From NCBI GenBank assembly GCA_965222835.1, contig CBDCUQ010000004.1:806001-870000 (forward strand): a DNA stretch of 64,000 nt, written 5' to 3'. This document shows, one piece after another, positions 44,850 to 54,538 of this stretch. Under the pieces are notes generated by a model that made no database searches, had not been told where the DNA came from, and was given only the letters and a program-made list of their open reading frames with translations. The first letter of the stretch is position 1. The number at the start of each line of letters is the position of its first letter. The position numbers and the translations under genes were made by a program. Source of the stretch: CBDCUQ01 sp965222835 (GTDB taxonomy: Bacteria > Pseudomonadota > Alphaproteobacteria > Rhizobiales > Hyphomicrobiaceae).

Positions 44850-45935
44850 ATGGCTGACGCTGACGGCGAAGACCTTCACATTGAGATCAACGGCGCGATG
44901 GCCCTGGTCACGCTCGACAGGCCGCGCGCTTTGAACTCGCTGACAGACGCTATGCGGCAGCGCTTCAGAGAGGCGCTGAAGAGTTTTGCGCGTGATCCGC
45001 AGGTTTATTGTGTGGTGGTGCGCTCGACCCATCCTAAAGCCTTTTGTGCGGGGTCAGACGTTCGCGAGGTGGCCCAATGGGCACGCGAGGACATGGCGCG
45101 CGCACGCCAGGTGTTTTCCGATGAATATGCGCTCAACTGGCATTGCGAATGCTTTTCAAAGCCGACCATTTCGCTGATCGACGGCATGGTGATGGGGGGC
45201 GGAGTCGGGATTTCGCATTACGGGACGCACCGTGTGGCGGGCGAGGGGTATCGCTTTGCCATGCCGGAAACAAAGATCGGTCTCTTTCCGGATGTCGGCG
45301 TCTGTCACGTTCTGGCGCGTCTGCCGGACAGTATTGGCATGTATCTTGGGCTGACCGGCGATGCGATCGGGCGCGCCGATGCCTATGCTCTGGGTCTTGT
45401 CACGCATTGCATTCAGGCTGGCGCGTTTGGCGGCATCATGGACGAGCTGGCCGACGTACAGCCGGTTGATCCCGTGCTTGATACACGCCACGAGGATCCC
45501 GGGGCCGGAGACCTCCTTGAGCATGCGGAGACGATTGCCCGGTGCTTTTCGGCCTCCTCGGTTCCAGAGATCTTTGCACGCCTGCAAGAGACCGAGGGTG
45601 CGGAAAAGGAATGGGCCCAGGGGGTCGCAGAGGCACTGGCGGCCCGCTCACCGCTGTCGCTCGCCATTACCCATCGGCATTTGCGGGAGGCCGCCCGGTA
45701 CGATCTGAGGCAGACCTTGCAGGTCGATTATCGCCTTGTCGCGCGTATACTCGAGGGGCATGACTTCTACGAAGGCATCCGGGCCCTTTTGGTTGATAAG
45801 GACAACGAGCCGGTCTGGCGGCCACAACAGTTGTGCGACGTGACGCCTGGAATGATCGATGCGGTCTTTGCGACGTTGGGTGGCGAAGAGCTGGTGTTGC
45901 CGACGCGGCAGGAGATGCAGGCCGCGCGATCTTGA
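44850..45935 (+). CDS. Enoyl-CoA hydratase/isomerase family protein, 3-hydroxyisobutyryl-CoA hydrolase-like
   Basis: A 361-aa crotonase-fold enzyme. Its length and C-terminal extension match 3-hydroxyisobutyryl-CoA hydrolases of valine degradation rather than the 260-aa hydratases. The oxyanion-hole segments are KAFCAGSDVREV and DGMVMGGGVGIS; FAMPETKIGLFPDVGVCHVLA is typical of the hydrolase group. The C-terminal FYEGIRALLVDKDNEPVWRP is also characteristic. AAGAGGAAG lies just before the ATG at 44850, so the upstream frame from 44766 is not used. No other valine-degradation gene is nearby. Confidence 0.86.
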   Translation: MADADGEDLHIEINGAMALVTLDRPRALNSLTDAMRQRFREALKSFARDPQVYCVVVRSTHPKAFCAGSDVREVAQWAREDMARARQVFSDEYALNWHCECFSKPTISLIDGMVMGGGVGISHYGTHRVAGEGYRFAMPETKIGLFPDVGVCHVLARLPDSIGMYLGLTGDAIGRADAYALGLVTHCIQAGAFGGIMDELADVQPVDPVLDTRHEDPGAGDLLEHAETIARCFSASSVPEIFARLQETEGAEKEWAQGVAEALAARSPLSLAITHRHLREAARYDLRQTLQVDYRLVARILEGHDFYEGIRALLVDKDNEPVWRPQQLCDVTPGMIDAVFATLGGEELVLPTRQEMQAARS

Positions 45936-46334
45936 CCTTTGCCATTGCGCGCAGATCAGCTCTTATTTTCATAGTTCCGTTGGGCGTGGTTAACAGAGAC
46001 TGTCTTCTGGACCCCCTTGCAATGCCGGTATTGCCTTCGAATAACTCCAAATTTAACCTTGTTTGCTTGGACCTGAAGTCATGCGCGGGTGTTTGTGGCT
46101 TCCTCTATAACGCTCTGAAATATATGTGAAAACGCGCATTTTGGATGCTGCGGGTGTGTGCAAGTCATACGCAATAGCCCGAATGAGATATTAAGAAGTT
46201 CTTCCGCGATACCCCCATTACTATTCTTTTACTATGCCTATTCAGGTAACTTTTATCTGTCGGCCTTACCTTGGCTGGTAATCCGGAAAACCGGAACACC
46301 AACAAGAATGCGTCAAACAGGTAAGAGGCAGGCA
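45936..46334. other. Intergenic region upstream of ldtR
   Basis: 399 bases without a credible gene. The distal part (about 46100-46290) is AT-rich and probably carries the ldtR promoter. A short inverted repeat TCCGG-AAAA-CCGGA lies near 46280, about 50 bases before the start of ldtR, where an autoregulatory operator could be. An open frame through this region in phase with ldtR (from 46158) has no ribosome binding site. Confidence 0.5.
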
Positions 46335-46844
46335 ATGAGTGTTGCGTACGGCGTGGCGCGCCAAGAGGAACCTACTCCGGAAGAGGCCTTTCGGTCTGAG
46401 TATCTGCAAGCGTTGCGGCTCGTTGAACGGCTGCACCGGCTTCTCCTCGACGTCATCAAGGACGAGTTTGATCGTCTTGGTGGTTCTGAGCTCAACAGCG
46501 TTCAAGCTCTTCTGCTTTACAATATCGGCGACAGCGAGCTGACGGCCGGTGAGTTGAAGAGCCGGGGCTACTATCTGGGGTCCAACGTTTCCTACAATCT
46601 CAAGAAGCTCGTCGACATGGGCTACATCCACTACAAGCGCAGCGAGACCGACCGGCGCAGCGTGCGGGTGTCGCTCACGGAAAAAGGTCTCGAAGCCTGC
46701 CAGGTTGTGCAGAATCTCTATCACCGCCAACTCGGTTCGATCGAGGCGGTGGGCGAGGTGACCGGCGACGATTTCCGCAGTCTCAACAAGACGCTGGTTC
46801 GGTTGGAGCGCTTCTGGACGGATCAGATCCGTTATCGGCTCTAG
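46335..46844 (+). CDS. ldtR: MarR-family regulator LdtR
   Basis: A 169-aa winged-helix regulator. AFRSEYLQALRLVERLHRLLLDVIKDEFDRLG is the dimerisation helix, LNSVQALLLYNIGDSELTAGELKSRGYYLGSNVSYNLKKLVDMGYI the DNA-binding domain, and HYKRSETDRRSVRVSLTEKG the wing. Length, sequence style and position directly before an L,D-transpeptidase gene match LdtR, described in Liberibacter and other Rhizobiales as a regulator of that transpeptidase. The ATG at 46335 has AGAGG upstream. A factor-independent terminator follows within 90 bases, so the transpeptidase is a separate transcription unit. Confidence 0.88.
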   Translation: MSVAYGVARQEEPTPEEAFRSEYLQALRLVERLHRLLLDVIKDEFDRLGGSELNSVQALLLYNIGDSELTAGELKSRGYYLGSNVSYNLKKLVDMGYIHYKRSETDRRSVRVSLTEKGLEACQVVQNLYHRQLGSIEAVGEVTGDDFRSLNKTLVRLERFWTDQIRYRL

Positions 46845-46903
46845 CGGCCGGACGAAGTGACGGATATCGGGGGGTATCCGGACACAAGGGGGGAGCCTGA
46901 ATG

Positions 46904-46931
46904 GGGCCGTGGCATTTGCCACGGCCCTTTT
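46904..46931 (+). terminator. Factor-independent terminator after ldtR
   Basis: GGGCCGTGGC (46904-46913) and GCCACGGCCC (46918-46927) form a perfect 10-bp stem with an ATTT loop, followed directly by TTTT. It lies 60 bases after the ldtR stop, between ldtR and the transpeptidase gene. It is the clearest terminator in the window. Confidence 0.92.
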
Positions 46932-47195
46932 CGGTGGTTCAAGGCGCGGTTGTTGTGGCTCCCGGGCATCACCCTGTTTCGAGGGGCTTGCCAAAGCAAT
47001 TCTTGATGTTTTTCAATGGCGCCGTGATTTGGCCAACTGTGTCGTCAAAGACTGTGATTCTGAACTATGACGTGGTTGGAGACGTGAGCGGCCCTTCCCC
47101 GGGTGCTCGACAAGATTGGTGCTGGTGGCGTGTTCGGACCTGAAACTGGCGGTTCCTTCGGGCAAGGAATACGCTTTCGACGCGGCAGGACAATC

Positions 47196-48485
47196 ATGAG
47201 CATGAGCGACAGACTTTGGAGAGCAAGGCCTTGGCGTGTCAGTTTGCGGCTGCTGATTGCCGTTCTGGCAGTACCAGCTCTTTCTGGACCTGCAGGTGCC
47301 GTAGACGATTGGGGCATCAGTTTTGGGCCGACCGGCGGGGGCGGGCCAGCGGGTTCCGTCGACCGGCAGTACGTGCGCGAATGGGAAGGCAATCCGCCTC
47401 CGGGATATCCCACTCTTTCGGTGGCCAACATTCCGGCCACGCGTGCGGCAGTTAAGCGTTACAGCAAAATCGTTTCGGGGGGCGGCTGGCCTCTCGTGCC
47501 CGAAGTCAAGATGCGTGCTGGAACGTCCCATTACGCCGTGAGCGTTTTGCGTCAGAGACTGCTGGCGTCGGGAGACTTGAAGGATCAGGCTTCGAACGAG
47601 GAGTACTTCGACAGTTATGTCGAGAAGGCCGTCATGCGCTTCCAGGCGTCGAACGGGCTTACCCCAACGGGTGTCGTCGATCACCGGACGATCGGGGCCT
47701 TGAACGTTCCGGCTGCGGCACGCCTTAAGCAACTCAAGCGCAATGTTGAACGGCTCAAGGGCTACACGGGGCTACAGAAGAAAAAATACGTGGTGGTCAA
47801 TATTCCGGCGGCGCATGTCGAGGCCGTCGAACGCAACAAGGTCGTGGAGCGATACGCCGGCGTTGTCGGCAAGCCCGACCGTCCCACGCCTCTCTTACGG
47901 TCGTCGATTGCAGAAATGAATTTCAACCCGATTTGGCGTTTGCCACCGACGGTGATCAACAAGGACCTCATTCCACGCGGCCGCGAGATGCAGAGCATGG
48001 GCAAGGACGTGCTCGTGAAATTCAATATCGATGCCTATGACGGCCGAGGCAAGAAACTTGACCCCAGCTCGATTGATTGGTCCTCGCGACAGCCCTACCA
48101 GTTGTCCTACCGGCAACAGCCGGGCAAAGACAATCCGATGGGGTTCTTGAAGATCAACTTCAACTCGGCCGAGTCGGTCTACATGCACGATACGCCGTCC
48201 GAGACAATTTTCGGGCGCAATTTCCGGGCTGCGAGTTCCGGCTGTATCCGGGTCCACAATATCGAGACGCTGGCCCTGTGGTTACTCAGGGGCAATGGGC
48301 GTTGGGACCGGCATCGTATTGAGGAGATCAAGCGGACGACCCGGCGCATGGACGTTCGGTTGAAGAAGCCGGTTCCTCTCTACTTCGTCTATATTACCGC
48401 TTGGGCGACCGAGGATGGCGTGGTCCAATTCCGCCGCGATCTTTATAATAAAGACGGTGTCGGCGAGATGGCGGCGACGTACTAA
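47196..48485 (+). CDS. L,D-transpeptidase (YkuD, LdtP-like)
   Basis: A 429-aa periplasmic enzyme that makes 3-3 peptidoglycan cross-links or attaches proteins. Signal peptide (cut near PAGAV), peptidoglycan-binding domain (AVMRFQASNGLTPTGVVDHRT), YcbB-type scaffold (LKQLKRNVERLKGYTGLQKK), then the YkuD domain with YVVVNIPAAHVEAVE, FNPIWRLPPTVINKDLIP, the catalytic His in YMHDTPSETIFG and the catalytic Cys in SSGCIRVHN. The ATG at 47196 has AGGA upstream and gives the signal peptide. It follows ldtR after a strong terminator, so it has its own promoter, probably the target of LdtR. A paralogue is at 58029-59405. Confidence 0.93.
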   Translation: MSMSDRLWRARPWRVSLRLLIAVLAVPALSGPAGAVDDWGISFGPTGGGGPAGSVDRQYVREWEGNPPPGYPTLSVANIPATRAAVKRYSKIVSGGGWPLVPEVKMRAGTSHYAVSVLRQRLLASGDLKDQASNEEYFDSYVEKAVMRFQASNGLTPTGVVDHRTIGALNVPAAARLKQLKRNVERLKGYTGLQKKKYVVVNIPAAHVEAVERNKVVERYAGVVGKPDRPTPLLRSSIAEMNFNPIWRLPPTVINKDLIPRGREMQSMGKDVLVKFNIDAYDGRGKKLDPSSIDWSSRQPYQLSYRQQPGKDNPMGFLKINFNSAESVYMHDTPSETIFGRNFRAASSGCIRVHNIETLALWLLRGNGRWDRHRIEEIKRTTRRMDVRLKKPVPLYFVYITAWATEDGVVQFRRDLYNKDGVGEMAATY

Positions 48486-48622
48486 GCTGCGGCAACTCCG
48501 CTTGATGAATCTCAAGCCTTCTGGTGCGGGCGCATGGTCTTCTGTCTCGGTGCCTCGGCCAGGCTGGCGGCCGACAATTCGACATTGTTTGGGACCATTG
48601 TCGGAGGCTGGCTGATCAGGCA

Positions 48623-48648
48623 CAATCCGCCCGGATTGCACCCGGGCG
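48623..48648. promoter_or_regulatory. Two overlapping inverted repeats upstream of hemA
   Basis: CAATCCG-CC-CGGATTG (48623-48638) is a 7-bp palindrome, and it overlaps CGCCCGG-N7-CCGGGCG (48628-48648), another perfect 7-bp inverted repeat. The two cannot form together. They lie about 110-130 bases before the hemA start, where an operator for a haem, iron or oxygen regulator would be expected. I do not recognise a known box. The region between the transpeptidase stop and here has no supported gene. Confidence 0.4.
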
Positions 48649-48755
48649 TCTGGGGTGCCGCGACAACGACGCTGTTGATCCTGCGGCTCAACCGGTCAAT
48701 CTAAGCTGTCAACGGGCGCGCAATAGGCCTGAAGGTCTGGGTTAGGGAACGATTG

Positions 48756-49988
48756 ATGGATTACGCAGAACACTTGAGGGCCGCTCTTGACGCCGTCCGC
48801 CGTGAGGGCCGGTATCGTGTGTTTGCGGATGTGAAACGCCGCCGGGGCCAATTTCCATCGGCGGAGCGGTTTTCCGAGGGCAAGAGTTCTCCAATCACCG
48901 TCTGGTGCTCCAACGACTATCTGGGGATGGCACAGAATCCCGGTGTCATCGCCGCCATGCATGAGGCGCTCGATGCCGTGGGCGCTGGTTCGGGCGGGAC
49001 GCGCAACATTTCCGGCACCACGCACTACCATGTCGAGCTCGAGGCCGAGATTGCCGATTTGCACGACAAGGAAGCGGCTCTTCTCTTCACGTCAGCCTAT
49101 GTGGCGAACGACGCGACACTGTCGACGCTCGTCAAACTTATTCCGGGTTGTGTGATCCTTTCCGATGAAAAGAACCACGCGTCGATGATTGCGGGTATCC
49201 GTCATGGCGGCGGCCCGAAACGAATCTTCAGGCACAACGATCTGGCGGACCTCGAAGAGAAGCTCAAAGAGTTTCCGCTTTCCGCTCCAAAGATCATTGC
49301 GTTTGAGAGTGTTTACTCGATGGACGGGCACATTGCGCCCATCGAGGCGATCTGTGATCTGGCGAAGAAATACAACGCACTTACGTATCTCGATGAAGTG
49401 CACGCGGTCGGCCTGTACGGCCCGCGCGGTGGTGGTATTGCCGAACGTGACGGCGTGATGGATCGTATCGACATCATCAATGGAACGCTGGCCAAGGGTT
49501 TCGGCGTGATGGGTGGTTACATCGCGGCCAGCCGGGACCTTGTGGATGCCGTTCGTTCCTATGCATCCGGGTTCATTTTTACGACATCAATTGCTCCGGT
49601 GCTGGCCGCGGGCGCGCTCGCGTCAATCCGGCATCTCAAATCGTCGAACGCCGAGCGGGAGCGGCATCAGGAACGCGCGGCCATGGTGAAGCGCCGCCTC
49701 ACTGAAGCGAGGCTGCCGCTGATTACGGGGCCGAGCCATATCGTGCCCATTCTGGTCGGGGATCCGGTGCACTGCAAAGCGGTTACCGATGCGCTGCTCG
49801 ATCGTTATGGGATCTATGCGCAGCCGATCAATTATCCGACGGTGCCGCGCGGCACGGAGCGGATCCGGCTCACGCCGTCGCCCCAGCATACGGATGAGCA
49901 GATCGATAAACTGGTCGCCGCTCTTACCGAGCTGTGGGACGCCTGTCCCGTGTCTCACGGGGTTACGGTACGGCTTGCTGCCGAGTAG
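48756..49988 (+). CDS. hemA: 5-aminolevulinate synthase
   Basis: A 410-aa PLP enzyme that condenses glycine and succinyl-CoA to 5-aminolevulinate, the alphaproteobacterial route into haem. Key parts: [34 protein letters not shown] (glycine-rich, substrate site), [17 protein letters not shown] (PLP Asp and His) and the PLP Lys in [17 protein letters not shown]. The ATG at 48756 is preceded by AGGGAA; a TTG one codon earlier is less likely. It is followed after 182 bases by glyA, whose product makes glycine from serine. Confidence 0.95.
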   Translation: MDYAEHLRAALDAVRREGRYRVFADVKRRRGQFPSAERFSEGKSSPITVWCSNDYLGMAQNPGVIAAMHEALDAVGAGSGGTRNISGTTHYHVELEAEIADLHDKEAALLFTSAYVANDATLSTLVKLIPGCVILSDEKNHASMIAGIRHGGGPKRIFRHNDLADLEEKLKEFPLSAPKIIAFESVYSMDGHIAPIEAICDLAKKYNALTYLDEVHAVGLYGPRGGGIAERDGVMDRIDIINGTLAKGFGVMGGYIAASRDLVDAVRSYASGFIFTTSIAPVLAAGALASIRHLKSSNAERERHQERAAMVKRRLTEARLPLITGPSHIVPILVGDPVHCKAVTDALLDRYGIYAQPINYPTVPRGTERIRLTPSPQHTDEQIDKLVAALTELWDACPVSHGVTVRLAAE

Positions 49989-50025
49989 GGTTGCCGCCTT
50001 TTCACCCAAAAGGGTAGCTTTTGTT

Positions 50026-50048
50026 GCGATTGCTGCGTAGCAGCGTCG
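50026..50048. promoter_or_regulatory. Stable hairpin between hemA and glyA
   Basis: GCGAT-GCTGC pairs with GCAGC-GTCGC around a GTA loop (one bulged T), 40 bases after the hemA stop and 120 bases before the glyA start. A short T-run (GGCGGTTTTGG) follows after eight bases, so it may be an imperfect terminator of hemA or a structured leader of glyA. Confidence 0.35.
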
Positions 50049-50170
50049 CGGCGGTTTTGGACTTCCTTGTTCCTCGATATTCGACCATGGTATGGGCCTG
50101 CGATCCAACGGGGCGCGTGGATGCCGCTTGCCCCCAAGACAATCGAAGCTGGCGCTAGCGAGGAAACACG

Positions 50171-51460
50171 ATGTTTAAGAGGAAGAGCCCGACCCACCGC
50201 TTTTTCAATGCACACGTTGCGGAGACGGACCCGGAAATTGCGAGCGCCATCGATAAGGAGCTTGGCCGTCAGCAATACGAGATCGAGCTGATCGCTTCGG
50301 AAAACATTGTGTCTCGTGCCGTCCTTGACGCCGCCGGCTCGGTGCTGACCAACAAGTACGCGGAGGGGTATCCCGGACGGCGCTATTACGGCGGGTGTCA
50401 GTATGTGGACATCGTCGAGGAGTTGGCGATTGAACGGGCCAAGAAGATCTTTGGCTGTGGTTTTGCGAATGTGCAGCCGAACTCGGGTTCGCAGGCCAAC
50501 CAGGGTGTGTTCAACGCATTGATTCAGCCTGGCGACACGATCATGGGCCTCAATCTTGCTCATGGCGGGCACTTGACGCATGGCGCGACCGTCAACCAGT
50601 CCGGAAAGTGGTTTAAGGCGGTGCACTATCAGGTGCAGTCCGATACGCATCTCGTCGATATGGATGACGTGCGTAAGTCCGCGATGGAAAATAAGCCGAA
50701 GATCATTATTGCCGGCGGTTCTGCTTACCCGCGCCAGTTCGATTTCGCGGCCTTCCGCAAGGTGGCGGACGAGGTTGGTGCATACCTTATGGTGGACATG
50801 GCGCACTTTGCGGGTCTGGTGGCTGCGGGTGAGCATCCTTCACCCTTCCCGCATGCACATGTCGTCACATCAACCACGCATAAGACGCTGCGCGGCCCGC
50901 GCGGTGGGATCATCCTGACTAACGACGAGGCCCTCGCGAAGAAGATCAACTCGGCGATCTTTCCTGGGATCCAGGGTGGGCCGCTGATGCATGTTATTGC
51001 CGGCAAGGCCGTCGCATTCGGCGAAATTTTGCAGCCGAGCTTCAAGGACTACGCCAAGCAAGTCATTGCCAACGCCAAAGCCATGGGTGAGGTGTTGGTC
51101 AAGGACGGGTTCGCGCTCGTCTCCGGCGGCACGGACACTCACCTTATTCTCGTTGATCTGCGGCCCAAGAAGCTGACGGGCAACATCTCCGAGAAGGCGC
51201 TGGGGCGGGCCAACATCACCTGCAACAAGAACGGCGTGCCTTTCGATCCCGAGAAGCCGATGGTGACCTCGGGCATTCGTCTCGGCGCCCCGGCCGGGAC
51301 GACCCGCGGGTTCGGCGAGACCGAGTTCCGTGATATCGGCCGCATGATCGCCGAGGTGCTCGACGGTCTGGCTGCGAACGGTGTTGATGGCAATGGAAAG
51401 GTTGAGGCCAAAGTCAAGGCCGAGGCAACGGCGCTCTGTAAGCGCTTCCCGATCTACTAG
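50171..51460 (+). CDS. glyA: Serine hydroxymethyltransferase
   Basis: A 429-aa PLP enzyme, family length, interconverting serine and glycine with tetrahydrofolate; in methylotrophs it is also the entry step of the serine cycle. Motifs are [76 protein letters not shown] and the PLP Lys in [14 protein letters not shown]. The gene starts a long run of plus-strand genes (glyA, a membrane protein, nrdR, rib genes, nusB, thiL), but a hairpin at 51516-51542 may end its transcript. Confidence 0.97.
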   Translation: MFKRKSPTHRFFNAHVAETDPEIASAIDKELGRQQYEIELIASENIVSRAVLDAAGSVLTNKYAEGYPGRRYYGGCQYVDIVEELAIERAKKIFGCGFANVQPNSGSQANQGVFNALIQPGDTIMGLNLAHGGHLTHGATVNQSGKWFKAVHYQVQSDTHLVDMDDVRKSAMENKPKIIIAGGSAYPRQFDFAAFRKVADEVGAYLMVDMAHFAGLVAAGEHPSPFPHAHVVTSTTHKTLRGPRGGIILTNDEALAKKINSAIFPGIQGGPLMHVIAGKAVAFGEILQPSFKDYAKQVIANAKAMGEVLVKDGFALVSGGTDTHLILVDLRPKKLTGNISEKALGRANITCNKNGVPFDPEKPMVTSGIRLGAPAGTTRGFGETEFRDIGRMIAEVLDGLAANGVDGNGKVEAKVKAEATALCKRFPIY

Positions 51461-51515
51461 CCGCGGCGCTGAGAACGGGGCATTCCCGCGCTTTGGCATA
51501 ACGGGTAACATCCGG

Positions 51516-51542
51516 CGCGCATCGGCATCTTGCCGGTGCGCG
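51516..51542 (+). terminator. 12-bp hairpin after glyA
   Basis: CGCGCATCGGCA pairs over 12 positions with TGCCGGTGCGCG, with one T-G pair and a TCT loop, 55 bases after the glyA stop. The run of T after it is broken (TTCGCCGTTTC), so termination efficiency is doubtful. The hairpin would cover a TTG at 51530 that is the furthest-upstream start of the next gene. Confidence 0.5.
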
Positions 51543-51562
51543 TTCGCCGTTTCGGGTGGCTC

Positions 51563-52090
51563 GTGGATCTCGTAGAGATAACCTTGCGCCTTGTGGGTGC
51601 ATTTTATGTCTGGGCTGGGTTTATCGCGACGAGAGTCGCCCTTACATCCCATTGGATCGATATTGCGATTGCAGCGATTTCGTTTGAAAAGCCTACCCTT
51701 GTCGCGCGTTTACAGGCAGCATGGATGTTGTTCGGCTCCACGCTCGTACTGGCGGGCGGGTTGGCACTCTTGCTACTACTCGATTTCTCGCGCTGGTTGT
51801 TTGTTGCGTCTTCTATTCAACAATTTGCGTACCTCGGATACGTCGCGCCGAATTTCTTCGATCAAGAGGATCCGCCTGATCCAGAGGGACGCCGGCAGAC
51901 AATCAGCGCCTACGTTATTTATCTGATTGCGACGCTCCTTGTCCTCTGGGCGTACGATGCGGGGCGACTGGTTAAATGGCAGGAGGTGCACAGTGTGGCT
52001 CTGGGGGCTGCTGCCGCTGTGCTACTCGCTAACATACTTTACATTTTCTGGATCCTCTTTAAGCAAACTCGTTCTGACGACAGCGTTTGA
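51563..52090 (+). CDS. Hypothetical four-segment membrane protein
   Basis: A 175-aa integral membrane protein with about four hydrophobic segments (near residues 5-25, 50-75, 105-125 and 135-160) and a polar loop (NFFDQEDPPDPEGRR) before the third. The GTG at 51563 (MDLVEITLRLVGAFY) is preferred, with GGGTGG before it. Starts at 51530 (TTG) and 51536 (GTG) in the same frame lie inside a hairpin. I do not recognise the family. It stands between glyA and nrdR, with 165 bases before the latter. Confidence 0.7.
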   Translation: MDLVEITLRLVGAFYVWAGFIATRVALTSHWIDIAIAAISFEKPTLVARLQAAWMLFGSTLVLAGGLALLLLLDFSRWLFVASSIQQFAYLGYVAPNFFDQEDPPDPEGRRQTISAYVIYLIATLLVLWAYDAGRLVKWQEVHSVALGAAAAVLLANILYIFWILFKQTRSDDSV

Positions 52091-52255
52091 GCGTTGGGCC
52101 CCGTGTGACACAATTCGGGAGTGCCGTTGCTTCGATAATTATTACGGTCGAAAACGTACGTGTGTACTGTCCGTTGCCGATCATTGCCGTTAGAAAGTCC
52201 ACCTGGACAAGTGTGTTGCTTGGCCGTTCAATCGCTAAACGGGTTTGAAACGAAT

Positions 52256-52747
52256 ATGCGCTGCCCCTATTGCTCAAGTGAGGATACCCAGGTCAAGGAT
52301 AGCCGTCCGACCGAAGAAAACGCGGCCATTCGCAGGCGGCGCGTTTGTCCGGATTGCGGTGGGCGCTTTACAACTTTTGAACGGGTGCACCTCAGAGACC
52401 TCACGGTCGTCAAGCGATCCGGCCGAAAAGTACCGTTCAACCGCGACAAGCTTCTGACGTCGGTGGAGGTGGCGCTCAGAAAGCGGCCCATCGATGGAGA
52501 TCGGATCGAACGCATGGTGTCGGGCATTGTGCGTCAGCTGGAAAGCACGGGCGAACCGGAGATTCCATCGTCTCTGATCGGCGAGTGTGTCATGGAAGCG
52601 TTGCGGGGACTCGACCCCGTGGCGTATGTGCGGTTTGCGTCCGTTTACCGTGATTTTCGCGAAGCAGCCGATTTCCGCGAAGTGTTGGGCGAGATCGCGG
52701 GCGATTCACCGCCCGTAGAACCGATACCTTCGATAAAGAAGCATTGA
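52256..52747 (+). CDS. nrdR: Transcriptional repressor NrdR
   Basis: A 163-aa regulator of ribonucleotide reductase genes. The zinc ribbon is [15 protein letters not shown] with [13 protein letters not shown], followed by an ATP-cone ([29 protein letters not shown]) that senses ATP/dATP. The ATG at 52256 is the normal NrdR start (MRCPYC). It opens the rib-nus-thi operon: the neighbouring order nrdR-ribD-ribE-ribB-ribH-nusB-thiL is frequent in alphaproteobacteria. Confidence 0.96.
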   Translation: MRCPYCSSEDTQVKDSRPTEENAAIRRRRVCPDCGGRFTTFERVHLRDLTVVKRSGRKVPFNRDKLLTSVEVALRKRPIDGDRIERMVSGIVRQLESTGEPEIPSSLIGECVMEALRGLDPVAYVRFASVYRDFREAADFREVLGEIAGDSPPVEPIPSIKKH

Positions 52748-52842
52748 GTGGAGCTTCTGTTGCGTTACGCTTCACCGAATCGTTTCCGTCCTCTGTGGCG
52801 CGGCAGACGGTCCACATAGGTTCAGACACAATCGATCGCAAC

Positions 52843-53931
52843 GTGACTCAATTCGACACTCACATGATGGATATCGCGCTCAGACTAGCGATGCGCGGGC
52901 TCGGGCAGACGTCGCCCAACCCGAGTGTCGGGGCTGTTATCGCGGATGAAGCGGCGAGCGAGGTGATAGCGCGGGGTTGGACACAGCCGGGCGGGCGGCC
53001 GCATGCCGAGACGGAAGCTCTTCAGCGGGCCGGCGAAAAAGCCCGGGGCCGGACGCTCTATGTGACGCTCGAACCGTGCGCGCATCATGGTAAGACGCCG
53101 CCGTGTGTGGACGCCATTCTTGCTGCTGGCCTGAAACGGGTTGTGGTCGGCCTCCGTGACCCGGATCCGCGTACCGCTGGCGAGGGTCTTGAGCGGTTAC
53201 GCTCCGCGGGTGTCGACGTCACAGAGGGGGTGTGTGAAGCGGAGGCGTGCCGGGTCACGCTCGGTCATAGTCTGCGCGTTACGGAAAAGCGGCCTTTTGT
53301 TCAGCTCAAATTGGCCCTCGACGACAAGGGTCGGGTCCCGCGCGGCTCGGGCGGGCGGCCGACGTTTGTAACAGGTGCTGAGGCGCGAGCTGCCGGGCAA
53401 ATGTTGCGTGCGAGGGCCGATGCCATTCTTGTCGGCACTGGGACCGTACGGGATGACGATCCGGATCTCACCTGCCGTTTGCCGGGCCTGGCACATCGTT
53501 CACCCATTCGGGTCGTCCTGAGTGGGCGCGGCGGCCTATCCCCTCAATCGCGGCTGGTCAATGGCGCGGCGCGCGTTCCGGTGTGGCTGTTTGCCTCCGA
53601 TGACGGCGCGGTGACAGAGATGGAGCGTCTTGCTGCCGCGGGTGTGCGAGCGTTTACCAAGACGGGGCCTGGCGAGTGCTATGCTGCCCGAGAGATCCTA
53701 GGGATGCTGGCCGATCAGGGTATCACGCGGCTTCTTGTCGAAGGTGGCCCCGGTATGTGGCAGCTGTTTGCACCGGTGGCGGATGAGGTCGTGGTCATAA
53801 AGGCGGGGCTTGCGGCTCTACCCATACTGCCGCTGTCCGTGTTGGGACCCGGCGGCACGGACAGCGGCCTCGCGCTCGCTTCGGTCCGCCGGATCGGCGA
53901 TGATCGGATGTTCGTTTACCGGCGAAGTTGA
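52843..53931 (+). CDS. ribD: Bifunctional riboflavin deaminase-reductase
   Basis: A 362-aa enzyme: the N-terminal deaminase domain has LGQTSPNPSVGAV, the zinc site HAETEAL and CAHHGKTPPC; the C-terminal reductase begins near RPFVQLKLALDDKGRV and shows ILVGTGTVRDDDPDLT and LLVEGGPGMW. Together they convert the GTP-cyclohydrolase II product to 5-amino-6-ribitylaminouracil phosphate. The start is uncertain. A GTG at 52843 (VTQFDTHMMDIAL) fits the family length best; a TTG at 52744 overlapping the nrdR stop would add 33 residues, and ATG 52864 would remove seven. Confidence 0.92.
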   Translation: MTQFDTHMMDIALRLAMRGLGQTSPNPSVGAVIADEAASEVIARGWTQPGGRPHAETEALQRAGEKARGRTLYVTLEPCAHHGKTPPCVDAILAAGLKRVVVGLRDPDPRTAGEGLERLRSAGVDVTEGVCEAEACRVTLGHSLRVTEKRPFVQLKLALDDKGRVPRGSGGRPTFVTGAEARAAGQMLRARADAILVGTGTVRDDDPDLTCRLPGLAHRSPIRVVLSGRGGLSPQSRLVNGAARVPVWLFASDDGAVTEMERLAAAGVRAFTKTGPGECYAAREILGMLADQGITRLLVEGGPGMWQLFAPVADEVVVIKAGLAALPILPLSVLGPGGTDSGLALASVRRIGDDRMFVYRRS

Positions 53932-53944
53932 GACGAGAGACCGC

Positions 53945-54538
53945 GTGTTCACAGGCATCATCACGGACGTTGGCGAACTTGCAGGACGCGAAGGCGGGCG
54001 ATTTGCCATTCGCTGTGCTTCGCGCGCCGAGGACTTGACGCTTGGGGCGTCGATTGCCTGCGATGGTTGTTGTTTGACGGTCACGGCTGCTCGGCCTGAC
54101 GGAGCGGGTAGTGTGTTCACGGTTGACGTTTCAAACGAAACGCTTGCCAAGACGACGCTTGATGCCTGGCAGCCGGGACAGCACATCAATCTCGAACATG
54201 CCGTCAAGGCTGGAGACGAACTTGGTGGGCACCTTGTGTCCGGCCATGTCGATGGCACGGCGCGGATTTTCTCGATTGAACCAGATGGCGACAGCCAGCG
54301 CTTTACATTCGAAGCGCCGCGTGCGCTTGCTCGCTTTATCGCGCCACAGGGATCCATTGCGCTTGACGGGATCTCTCTTACTGTCAATGACGTGGCGGAC
54401 GCGCAGTTCGGAGTTAATCTCATCCCGCACACCTTGACCGTGACGACCTGGGGGCGCAAAAAACCCGGTGATACCGTTAATCTGGAAGTCGATCTTATTG
54501 CGCGCTATGTCGCGCGCTTTACGGAGTTCAAGCCGTGA
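53945..54538 (+). CDS. ribE: Riboflavin synthase alpha subunit
   Basis: A 197-aa enzyme with two similar beta-barrel lumazine-binding halves, forming riboflavin from two molecules of 6,7-dimethyl-8-ribityllumazine. The first half begins FTGIITDVGEL and contains SIACDGCCLTV and FTVDVSNETL; the second has LGGHLVSGHVDGTA, IALDGISLTVND and LIPHTLTVTT. The start is GTG 53945 (MFTGI, standard). The stop overlaps the start of the next gene (GTGA). Confidence 0.94.
   Translation: MFTGIITDVGELAGREGGRFAIRCASRAEDLTLGASIACDGCCLTVTAARPDGAGSVFTVDVSNETLAKTTLDAWQPGQHINLEHAVKAGDELGGHLVSGHVDGTARIFSIEPDGDSQRFTFEAPRALARFIAPQGSIALDGISLTVNDVADAQFGVNLIPHTLTVTTWGRKKPGDTVNLEVDLIARYVARFTEFKP

Noticed and set aside
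48534..48704. A 56-codon frame between the transpeptidase and hemA
   Set aside because: No convincing ribosome binding site, and it covers the inverted repeats upstream of hemA; composition alone is not enough.
52091..52842. FMN riboswitch for the rib genes
   Set aside because: The upstream DNA is nrdR and its leader; no RFN-element conserved segments were recognised.
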